Origin: Heterotrichella gracilis
Lineage: Eukaryota; Sar; Xanthophyceae; Tribonematales; Xanthonemataceae
DNA length: 64,000 nucleotides
Assembly: GCA_032358255.1 (NCBI GenBank)
Contig: JAULBX010012210.1
Location: 124,001-188,000, forward strand
Reading direction: 5' to 3'
The notes below the pieces were generated by a model. That model ran no database searches and was not told where the DNA came from. It was given only the letters and a program-made list of their open reading frames with translations. Below are positions 1-9,984 of the stretch, piece after piece (within the stretch, counting starts at the first letter, position 1; each line of letters begins with the position of its first letter). A program made the translations under genes and the position numbers.

Positions 1-1337
1 GCATCTCGATCCGTGAGCTGAGGTGGCATGCTTGCTTGAAGAGCTCCTGGTCGGTCTCTGCAGGCTGTTTGCCACTGCTGAGCAGCGCGACAAAGTCTGA
101 AATGACACCTTTCAAGCTTGCCTTCACATCCTGCAGGGGCTGGAGGTGCGATGCTTGCAGCACCGGTTGGTGCAGCAGGAGCTCATCCAGCAGCTTCACA
201 GCTAATAGCACTGCCTCCTGCATGGCTGAATCCGCCGCTGCCGTGGGCCGTTGAAGCGCAGTGGTTGCGGATTCGCTGCTTTTCGGTGAGCCAGGGTCCA
301 GCTGTGTGATGAGCCTGACAACCAGGCTGCACATAAAACGCTGATCACGGTGTGCCAGAGCAAGTGAACAGGGAAGGCAACCAGGCAAAATAGTTGGGAA
401 CAGGCAAACAGATGGGGGGCACCTGGGGAAACAGGGGAGCGGAAAGCCATGCCCAACTCTATTCCAACGCAACCTGGTACTATACCTGCACAAGTCGGCA
501 ATGCCTGCAGCCATGTCCTCTGCCCCACTGTCAGCAATCCTTTCCAAGCACACTTCCAGCAGTGTGCACAGTGCTGCAAGTGCCCCCCTGCTTGAAGACA
601 GCAATAATGATGAGGACATGGCCACCATGCTGTTTAGCACCGCGGGAGCCAGTGCAGGGCAAACTGTGACGATCTCGCAGATCATCGTAGGCAGCTGGGT
701 GCTTGGATCTGGAAGCCACAGGAGAGCATCCGCCAAGAGATCTGTCCAACGCATCTCCACCACCACCGCCGCATACCATTCTGCACCAAAGCAGGATTGT
801 CATTATTGCTATGTGCAAATTCACCACATGGAGTGCAACTGACAATATAATATGGGATGTACTAGAGCAGATGGGTTACCACAACCACCAGGCAGTGCGC
901 GATGATGTGACACCAAAGATGCCGTCCAATGCCACACAAACACATGCTGACATGTAGAAACCGACAAGACACTGACCTGTGCTGATTGCCGGCGCAGTGC
1001 TCCCCAGCTCCTCAGTGTGCTGGCCATCAAGCAAGAGCGCCTTTGCATGGCTCCAGTGGGCAAACAGCAGCCAGTGCAGCACAGCCCTGTTCAGCGCCTG
1101 TTTGTCATCCACATCCTGCACCTTGTGCAGGTGCTCTGCCACCTCCTTCACCAGCCCATCGTCCACTTCATCAGCTGCAGTGAGTCTGAGCAGGACCGGT
1201 GCCAGCTGGGTGTGCAGGAACAGAGCCCTGTCGGTGAGATTTGGGATTGCACTGATAGCGCTGCCAAGCTGGCTGAGGTTCTGATTGTGGATCCATATGC
1301 TGCGCAAGCCCACTGTGGGTTGAGTTCGCATGACCAT
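1..1337 (-). CDS. Helical-repeat-like protein, 3' part outside window
   Basis: I do not recognise the family. Three exons join in consistent phase: about 1337-977, 708-486 and 314-1 (continuing past the window edge), all with GT-AG borders. The product is rich in Leu and Ala in amphipathic helical stretches (for example LAPVLLRLTAADEVDDGL, ALAALCTLLEVCLERIAD and EAVLLAVKLLDELLLHQ), which resembles HEAT/ARM or importin-like alpha-solenoids but matches none I can name. The second exon looks vaguely like a CAND1 or exportin segment; that is only an impression. The start is uncertain: an ATG at 1337 opens the first exon, but an acceptor AG lies just inside it (exon from 1299), so an upstream exon is possible. 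The stop of the neighbouring small gene lies only about 56 bp upstream on the same strand, which is unusually close for independent transcription units. Confidence 0.5.
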
Positions 1338-1393
1338 TTTAAATCAGCGATGTACCACAAACCCCATGTGTGCTATGAAGATGTCGGACGTTG

Positions 1394-2242
1394 TCATTCG
1401 TGCTGAGTGCTGTTGACAGCAGGCTGCCGGGATGGTGCTCTGGCCTCTCGCAGCTTGCGTTTGAGGTATTTTGGGAGGTAGTAGAACAGAACTGCTGCCA
1501 CCAGAACACAGAGAAAGACGTCTGAGAACTGAAGAGCTGCCAAGGTTGACATTTGCAGCAACTGCCTAGGAGGCTGGGTTGCCCTACAGCTCCTGGTGCT
1601 GCAGATCAGCTATGGGCTTCTTGCTCGCCAAGTTTTCCAAGCGTTTCTGTAGGGGCAGTAAATGAGTTGGACGCTGTAGTCAGGAAGGGTGCAATCACCA
1701 AAAGAATGGTCAATGCACTGCAAACACCAAAAGACTGGTCAGTGCAATGTGACCACTACAAGAAGAGACTGTGTGCACCCAGACCTCACCTTGTTACGCT
1801 TCTTCAACCTTTGCAGTGCGGTTACTTTTTCTTCTTTAGACAATGCAGCCCAGTTGGTTATCCTTCTCAATGTACCGTCTTCGTTCACTGCACACACACC
1901 TGGTGTTTGAGACCGTAAAACTGGTTGTACACAACTCAATGCTTAAATTTACTGCTCGAATTATTGGGGTCAAGCAGGCTTGCGGGCGGTTACCTATCAC
2001 AGGTCCCAGGTGCTCCAGTGACGCCTTCTCGCCTGCAAGCACTTAGCTATTAGTGGTATTCCTTTTTGCAGGGGCCGTATGTAGTGGTAGGCTGGGCCAT
2101 TTTACCCACCAAGAGTCAACTTCTGAGCTGAACCACCAGCAGCATCAATATTGGGAAGGCCAAGCGCAGCCTGTAACATAACAGAGGAGCCAATCAGCAC
2201 CTTTTTGAATGCAAAACAAGCATAGAACAACGGCACAAGCAT
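1394..2242 (-). CDS. Small single-pass membrane protein with conserved acidic/Trp N-terminal motif
   Basis: Four exons join in phase: about 2242 (or 2179)-2110, 2032-1994, 1899-1790 and 1528-1394. They encode 117 aa from the ATG at 2179 or 138 aa from the one at 2242. The middle reads LTLGEKASLEHLGPVI, then VNEDGTLRRITNW, then LSKEEKVTALQRLKKRNK. This 'Leu-Gly-Pro-Val-Ile ... Asn-x-Asp-Gly-Thr-Leu-x-Arg-Ile-x-Asn-Trp ... Glu-Glu-Lys ... Lys-Arg-Asn' pattern recalls a small uncharacterised family in plants and bacteria (from memory, not searched). The last exon carries one membrane segment (VFLCVLVAAVLFYYL) followed by a basic stretch (KYLKRKLREAR), so the N-terminus would face the more negative side and the short tail be soluble. 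No function is assigned. The gene shares a roughly 470-bp divergent region with the aldo-keto reductase, and its stop lies about 56 bp before the next same-strand ORF. Confidence 0.6.
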
Positions 2243-2713
2243 AGAACCACAACTGGCCTCCTTGCCTCTTGGTCTCCACTCCCCAGCACAACCAGCGCAC
2301 ACACGAACAGGGTGATCACGCAGTTTCTACGCATAAGAAACGTATTGGTAGTTACCAGCCTAATAGTTGCCGCAACCTCGCGGGAAGAGGGCTCAAAGCT
2401 GGGCTCAGCTCAGTATGGGCATATGCATGCATGCAAGAATACCGAGAATGCTGTTACAGATGAGGGACGCAACCTATGAAACACAGTGGAAGTGCACACT
2501 ACGACTGCATTTGCTTCACGAGTTAAGAAATAGCGCACGCATACTAGAGTTGTCTATACACAGACCTGCAGTCGTGCTGGTACCAGACACTTGAGTGAGC
2601 TCGAATGCATGCATATTTTACAATCAATGTGGTAAACCGTCCATATAAAGCTGCGACCACTCGCACAACTAAACACTTTCGACACAAACCGTGCAACCCG
2701 CAGGAGCAATACA
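2243..2713. promoter_or_regulatory. Divergent intergenic region between small membrane protein and aldo-keto reductase
   Basis: This is a head-to-head spacer with no convincing ORF. It holds a TGCATGCA-type run at about 2425-2435 and another near 2585. A TATA-like sequence (cataTATAAAGC-like, near 2640-2650) lies about 65-70 bp upstream of the aldo-keto reductase ATG and could be its core promoter. The promoter role is inferred from position only. Confidence 0.35.
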
Positions 2714-5223
2714 ATGCAGCTGCACAGGACTATCACTCTGCCATTTGGCCACAGCCCGTCGTGGCCATGCACTCGGAGGGCCTCAGCTTGCAGACCCGTT
2801 GCAAGCGCAACAGCCTCCCCGATCAGCACCGATGCTCCTCCACTTGGGGCAACAAAGCGTATTCAACTGGGCTCAAGTGACCTGCTGGTCAGCGGTGGGT
2901 GCACTGCTGCATTTGCTCGCCCAGGCAATCGCTAGCCACACACTGTTTCTGTCCTCAAGGCAGCTCACCCGACAAGGCGTAAACGCATATGTCACCGACT
3001 GTTGCACTGGAAATAAACTGCATCTGAGGCTGAACAGTTTTAAACCGGCTTTTCGCTTCTTGGGTGGTGCAGAGTGCTGCTTGGGGACCATGACCTGGGG
3101 CTGCCAAAACAGTGAACAGGAGGCGCACCAGCAGCTCAGCTACGCTTTTGACCTAGGCGTGAACTTCATGGACACTGCGGAGTTGTACCCGGTGCCACCC
3201 AAGTAAGTACGCGGGGCTATTCCAAGGCCAGGTTGGGTGGGCTGGGCAACTGTGCTTGGACATGGCTCAACCAGGCCATGCGCAACAGTAGGGTCACGAC
3301 TGGTTGTGCTGCCACAGGGCTGAGACACAGGGCACTACAGACCGTTACATCGGCACATGGCTCAAGGACCGCAAGAGGGAGGACATTGTCCTGGCCTCCA
3401 AGGTGAATGCAAAGCATGTCTACTGTGATGGGCGCCACTTTCCATTTTCACCGTGCACCATATATGAAAGGTTCAATGCTCTACAAATTATATGATGACC
3501 CATTCGGGCATCCTTTGAAAAACAGAAGCCTCGGCTGTGCAGAGCTGACCGAGGTTTGATTTGTGTTCGCAGGTCTCGGGCTACAGTCCACGCAACGCCT
3601 ACATGCGGGAAAACGGTGAGATGACGCGCGTGACAGCCGCACAGATCAAGGAGAGTGTGGACAAGAGCCTCCAGCGACTGGGCACAGACTATGTGGACCT
3701 CCTGCAGGTGGGGTGGTGATAGGTGTACAGTCATCTGTGTTGCTCCGCCCAGGGTCAGGGTGGCAGGTGACTTCCGTGGTGTATTGGGTGCTGTCATGTT
3801 TGACAATCCATTTGGCGGTGTGACAACGTAGTGTTCATCTGTAGATCCACTGGCCGGACCGGTATGTGCCCCTGTTTGGGGCCGGGGCATACGACATTGC
3901 ACAGGAGCGGGAGGGCTCTGTCCCATTTGAGGAGCAGCTGCGTGGGATTGAGGATGTGATCAAGGCTGGAAAGGTACACAAACATGCATCCATAGGTTTG
4001 CGGCCTTGCAGGTATTGGCTGGCAGAAGTGTGCAGGTTTTGTCTTGTATAGCCAATCATGAAATCCCTGCAGGATGTTGTGCAGGGGGACCTGGCATTGG
4101 ATGTGCGGACGATTTTTGGCTGGCAAGTTTATGCTCTGCCCATGTGCAGAAATCCAGCATATTGCTTGCATATGGGTACTGACTGGCGCAGTTATGATGC
4201 CCATTAACACCTCACTTGCTGCCTGCAGGTGCGCTACATGGGCGTGTCCAATGAGACAAGCTACGGCGTCATGTCATTTGCGTGGATGGCAGACAAACTT
4301 GGCCTGCCACGCGTACAGTCAATCCAGAACTCGTATTCACTGTTGGTCAGGGTCCCTTTTGAGACAGATCTGGCCGAGGCCTGCAGGAAGACCAACGTAG
4401 GATTGCTGGCATACTCTCCATTGGCTGGAGGCTCCCTGTCTGGCAAGTACATCAATGACTCCCCTGCAGGCGCGCGCTTCAATCTTTTCCCAGGTACACA
4501 AAGCTGGCAGCATGTATTGCACTGCTTTTGCACCTGCACTAGGCTGGATATGCCAACCAGCTGCATCATTATGCTTGAGCTGCTTTAATGTTCCTTATGT
4601 ACCTTTTCACATTTACATAAATGGGTACCTCAGCAGATTCTAGCCTTGCTTTGCCTGCACGCATAAAGTGACACACAAAGCTAATCGATTTACCTTGTGG
4701 ATACTGTGGAAAGTGGAGTGCGACAATCATGTTCTGCCATTGCCTTGTAACCTAGTGTGGTATTGGCAGGCTACATGGCACGTTACAACAAATCCCTGAC
4801 ACGGGATGCTGTTGGGGAGTACGCAAAGGTTGCTGAGAAGCACGGCCTAACACCCACCCAACTGGCATTGGCATGGTGCCAATCCAGGTGGTTTGTCACC
4901 TCCACCATAATTGGTGCAACGACAATGGAGCAACTCAAGGTACGCGGTGGTTATAGTTGGCCAAAGTATGAACTTATGATGTTGCAGGCATTGCTGCTGT
5001 GGTGTTGCAGATGGTTACTGAGTGAATTCTGTGCTTGCATGGTGCTGTTCATACAGGGTGGACGAGCAACGCAGGCTCCATCATTTTTTGTATAAATTCA
5101 ATGGCGTTCACATGGTGGTTGCAGGAAAATATCGGGGCATTTGACGTTGAGCTTTCAGAGGAATGCTTGCAAGACATTGATCAAGTGTACAGGCGGTACA
5201 GGGATCCCACGCTGGAGGCTTGA
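2714..5223 (+). CDS. Tas-like aldo-keto reductase, probably plastid-targeted
   Basis: This is an NADPH-dependent reductase of the aldo-keto reductase superfamily, closest in pattern to the bacterial Tas type and its plant chloroplast homologues. Eight exons (2714-2894, 3073-3202, 3318-3402, 3573-3707, 3845-3973, 4229-4493, 4770-4939, 5125-5223) give 397 aa with phase kept throughout. Residues 1 to about 48 are rich in Ser, Arg and Ala, which fits a transit peptide. The barrel starts at RIQLGSSDLLVS. The catalytic tetrad is visible: Asp94 and Tyr99 in NFMDTAELYP, Lys132 in DIVLASK, and His179 in IHWPDRY. Downstream are the cofactor-side motifs GVSNETSYGV, NSYSLLVR, AYSPLAGGSLSGKY and the C-terminal LAWCQSR...TIIGATTMEQL. 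The frame is complete and its length is normal for the family. The substrate cannot be told from sequence. Confidence 0.9.
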
Positions 5224-6297
5224 GGCATGGGCTGGGCGCCGCTACAGCTTTGGATGTGTGATCTGCTGCTTCTGCGGCATGCCGCATGATGGTCAACATA
5301 GTGACCACCGTGATCCGAATGTGACTGCCACCTTGACCTGGTCCAGCCGCTGGTCTAAGATCAATCAAGGTCAATTGACCTTATGTTAACCCGGTTAATG
5401 GCGTTTACAGTTGTGGCCCACCTCGCTACGTATCGATAGAGATAGGATCCTGGGGTCGACTCAGAGGCTGAACAAGTATGACCCAGTCGGACACAAGTAG
5501 ACCCAGGACCTGTGAAAATTTAATGCCGCATTCCAAAATGTACTGGGTACAATCGTTGCAGATCAGCTTGTTTTGTTGGCGCCAACAAATTGCACGGGAT
5601 TCAATGCGCATTGAAATTCATTACAATGACTCCATACGACTGCAGTTGAGTGACTCACTTGAAATTCAATATCCATTCGACTCCTTGCCAGTCTGAGCAT
5701 CTTTCTGTGCGCCGGCGGCGCGGTTTAAACTGCACTGCCGTGATCACGATCGCTTCATCACAGGTCCTGCCCTGTCACGTGACTGATGATCATGAGTCAG
5801 CGAATCATCATGATGGTGTCATGACCATCAAGGACCCATACTGAGACAGAAGAAAAGAAAGAAAGAAAGGGGATGCACAGAGGCGTAGTTAAGGGGCCAC
5901 TGGCTCGCACCAGGGCATCGACCAGCCAGAACGGCTGGTCAAGCATTGGCCTTAGCCAATGCCAACATGCATGGCAATTTTTAATTAACCAATAATTCAG
6001 GGCCGGTTGTATGATAAAATGTGACGTATAATATTGAATCGCCAGGAATTACATAGGTGGGTCACCCACCATGGTGGTCCTTCATGGACCAGATACAATT
6101 GCTAGTCAACTTGTCAATCAATGATCAGCTTTATCACCAAATTGAATTACTGGCGAGTCATGGAAAGGGGCAAATCAAAACGTGAATCAATGACTCATTG
6201 ATGACTGCGGATTCGTTCACGGTTGCTGTGCAATGCAAAATAGCTTGCAGCTGGCCCAGGGGCACTGATATGCATTCTCAACCCTCATGGCAGCCAC
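5224..6297. other. Gene-free convergent spacer, AT-rich with palindromes
   Basis: About 1.07 kb lies between the 3' ends of the aldo-keto reductase and AP-1 gamma genes. I see no coding exon. The stretch is visibly richer in A+T than its surroundings. It contains a perfect 16-bp palindrome at 5367-5382 (AAGGTCAATTGACCTT) followed at once by TTAACC-C-GGTTAA, several ATGATCAT/TCATGA-type short palindromes at about 5785-5825, and a purine run with (GAAA)n near 5850-5870. Confidence 0.5.
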
Positions 6298-9200
6298 TCA
6301 CAAGCCAGCTGGGAAGTTGTTGACCTCACACTGCTCGCTCACAGCTGCGCCATTGATTGTGTAAGTGATGCGTAGCCTCATGACCAATGCCTTCTGACCA
6401 TGCATGCTGTTGTTGACCAGCAGACTCTGCGTCACTGTGCTGCTGCCGTTGGGGCCCAAGGTGGTTCCACTCGCTGGGTTCAGCCTGACCTGCATGAACT
6501 TTGGCACGGCCGCCTGCAGGTTGAAGTCTGTTACTGGCACAGGGTTTGTATTCTGATAGGTTGCCTGGATGTCTGTGGTCGCCTCGTTGCCAGCTGCTTT
6601 GGTGAAGCTGAAGGCCACTGACACCCCGGCTTTCTCAAACGCCACCACGCTGGGAAATGCTGGAGCTGCGGGTGCTCCAAATCCGCCCAGGATGTCCCCA
6701 CCAGCACTGTTGGACGAAGGCCCTCCCCCAAACAAGTCCGCCAATGGGTCCTACAAAAAGGGCAACGGCGATTTAGATTACACAGGAACGCATTGCAATC
6801 GGTTGCTAAATACTTATGCCAAATTCAATATCCTTACAACCCACAATGCACACAGGAAACGGTGCATGCATATGTGCGGCTTGACTTACCACCACGGTAG
6901 CCTGCTTGGCAGCAGGTGCATGCGAGGGGGCTGAGCCTCCAAGCAGATCCATCAAATCATTCCCTGTTGACGCTGGGGCAGGCGTCGAGCTACCCAGAAG
7001 GTCGCCCCCAAGTAGATCAGACAGAGCGCTGGCGGCGCTGGCACTGGGTGGAGCAGCCGCAATGTCGCCCCCAAGCAGGTCCATGAGATCATTGCCAGCG
7101 TTCCGTACAGCTGCAGCTGGAGCCTCCTCGGCAATGTTGGTGTTGCCCAGGTTGGTGTTGTAAGAGCTCTCGGCCACCGCAGGTAGGTGCTCCAGGAGCT
7201 GCGGCCTGATCTGCTCATGGCTGAACATCCTGGAGTACTCGCAGGACCGCTGCTGCACCTCCAACAGTATGCTTGTCATCTGCTCCCCAATGATGGACTT
7301 GATGCGCGCGGCCTGGTGTGGCAGCCGATCCGACAGTTTCATGAGGGCAGTTGTCGCATACTCCCGGCAGGCTGCACTGATGTTTGCCTTCCTGAGCACC
7401 GCTTGGGCAATCGTCAGCACATCATCCTCACTGGCTGTGACTGAGCTCTCGCCCTCCAGGAGAACGGACGATGATCCAGGCAGCAGCAGCTCGCCATACT
7501 CACCTGCATCAAAATCACAGTCAATTATGCGTTACATGTGCTGCAATCTGATGTATATAAGGACAGCTGCGGAAAGTGCCTTTTGCTGCAGCTCCTTACC
7601 TATGCACCAGACAGCAACTGTCTGCAGGCTCTCCTCAGCAGATTCCAAGTGCCCCTTGAGCGCGCTGTACAAGCTCCTGACAGCGTAACCGTGCAGGTCT
7701 GTGGCATTGGTGATGACCATGATCAAACCCCGGCATACCTCCTCTTTCACATATGCCCCGGCTTGCACAAGCACCTGAGCAAGAAGCAACACAGTTAGGC
7801 ACCATCAACAGCCAGGCTGGTCCAGCACATGGACGACCGTTAAGGGGTACCACCATTAATTACCAGCAATAAACGACCACAGGCGTACCTGGAGCAAGCT
7901 ATCGATGTACCATCGCTTGTCAGGTGCAAAGCGCTGCACCAACACGCAGACCTTGTTGGTCAGGTCTGGCTTGAACTCCAGGTCGCACACAAGCAGGTAG
8001 TCCAGCAGCTCCTTGGTGAGGGTCTTGATGTTGTTTTCGTTCACCAACGCATACACAAGGTCCAGGGCGCGCCGCCTGATAGACACATCTGCATCCTTGA
8101 CGCACTCCACCACGGTGTTTCTGTGCCGCTGCACTGCCTGAGTATCAACTGCCACCACCTTTGCCAGGGTGCTGAGCGCCACATAGCGGATGTTGTTATC
8201 CCTGTTGGAAAGAAACCGCCCCAGGATGTTGATGGCAAGCACCCTCAGACCCCCAATGCTCTCCACACCCATGATGGTCTGTACGCACTCATACAAGATG
8301 GCATTGCCTGCGTTGCGATTGCCCTCTGTGTTTGTGGCCACTTGCGCAAGGATGTCGCTCATCTGGTCACTTGCGTCCGCACTGCCCTTCCCCAGCACCC
8401 TCAACAGGCGAAGGATCTGGCAAGGCAAGCAAGGTTTCAGCACAGGTTGCACAGGGGGAGGAAAACCCCAGCGCACTGCAGTGAGGCAAGAAGCCCCACC
8501 TTGACTTGCAAAAATGGGTCGGTGATGCCGCCCACGTCGTGGTCAGGCGCAAACCCACTGACCAGCAAGGTTTTGAGTATCTTGCACAGGGGCGTGACTT
8601 GCTTGCGGTACACCTCAATCGCCTCGGGTTCCTGAACGCAGATCTCCAGCATGAGTGTCACTCCCCCCAGGATCACACCATGATGCCTGTCGTTCAGGAG
8701 CTGTGGGACCCTATCGAGAATAATCTCGATCACATCTGGCACTTTCTTGATCACCCTGCCGTACACCAACAGGGCATGTGTCAGCACTGGCCTGCAGGGC
8801 AACACACCAGTCACAAAGTTGCACCAAGCACCTCACCTGGTCATGCACAGGGCAGCTTTCTTCCTGAGGAAAGGGTTGGTTCCCATCATAAGCTTCTGCA
8901 CTTCTGGCGACAGGTCTCGCGCCATTTCAGCTGAGCAGATGTTTCCAAATGCGCTCAACGCCAGGCCCACAATGTACTGGTTCTTCTGGTTCAAATCGTT
9001 CTTGAGGGAGTTGGTCACGAGCATGAGGACCTCTTGTCGCTCATCCAGCAATATCATCAGCCCAAGATACCCGATGCGCTGCACCAAGGACCCATAGTTA
9101 GGTACATACTGGCAAGTGACAGAGGCAGAAGAAGTACCAGGGCTTTGCATGTTGTGATGTTGGTGCAGCCTACGGGTATTATAACCCTGCAGCTCTACCT

Positions 9201-9558
9201 TCTCAGCAAACCCGTTGGTGGCGATGAGCTTCAAGGTTTCCATCTGTCCAAAGTGAGTGGGATAGCCCAGCATGTGAATGTACATGAGCTTGGCAACATT
9301 GCGATGCCTGTAGGCTGCGTCATTCTCCCTGAAAGCTTGGCGAAGAGCAGCGCTCTCCTTGGCAATCACATCCCGCTCCTCCTGAGCCGTCTTACACTGC
9401 CTTACGGCACGGATAAGTTCACTGCAACGAAGCAACGCATGTCAATCTAAACAGCACATGAAGCTTGGCAGTCTGCCCAGCCAGCACCAGCTACACACAG
9501 CCCAGTGGGTTCTAGGTGATGCAAAACACGCCAAGACTGACCGCAAGCGTATAGACAT
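6298..9558 (-). CDS. AP1G: AP-1 complex subunit gamma (gamma-adaptin)
   Basis: This is the large subunit of the clathrin adaptor AP-1, which sorts cargo at the trans-Golgi network and endosomes. Eight exons (9558-9542, 9421-9199, 9078-8837, 8755-8500, 8416-7889, 7774-7600, 7503-6890, 6750-6298) give 835 aa, the usual length. The first coding exon is only 17 nt and encodes MSIRLR; joined to the next it reads [14 protein letters not shown], as expected for gamma-adaptins. The trunk shows the family landmarks [69 protein letters not shown] and WCIGEYG. The hinge (about residues 590-690) has repeated [13 protein letters not shown] clathrin-box-like motifs. The last exon is the gamma-ear (about residues 690-835), ending VNNFPAGL. 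The 120-nt intron 9198-9079 is open and in frame, so its retention would not break the protein. Confidence 0.95.
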
Positions 9559-9984
9559 CTCGACGTTGGCTGACGCAGCAGTAGCTCCTGATCTCAGCAG
9601 GCTGTCATGCTGTAGTTTGCCAGGGTAAGTAACGCCTTGCAGGTCTCGCCTGACCCGGCCGCAGCTGCAGTCTGCGATACACTTTAGTATGGGGACTTGT
9701 GAGGTCCTCAGACAGAGAATACGTTAGCAAACAGGAGCTTGCTCGCCAGCCTTAACCGTCGCATTCCTCAAAAGATGTCAAAAGTTTCCCCAGAAAAATA
9801 TATTACACTGTGAGAACGGGGGGGTCAAGAGGTGGCATGGCTGGCTGCCTGCAATTGCATATATGCATGTGTATGGCTGTTTACTTGATATAACGTATAT
9901 TGTTGGTAATAACTGTTGCTTTGTACCATACTGAATACTGAGTAGGAAGTCTCTTGAGTTCAAACCTCCCGTTCACCAGAAAGC
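9559..9984. promoter_or_regulatory. Divergent spacer between AP-1 gamma and SUVR3-like genes
   Basis: This 426-bp head-to-head region has no coding exon. It includes an AT-rich stretch (about 9780-9950) with TATA-like sequence (ATATAACGTATATT near 9886-9901) about 90 bp upstream of the SUVR3-like ATG. It presumably serves both genes; this rests on position alone. Confidence 0.35.

Noticed and set aside
8123-8635. Plus-strand open frame of 170 codons
   Set aside because: It is antisense to AP-1 gamma exons 4-5, which have unambiguous adaptin sequence.
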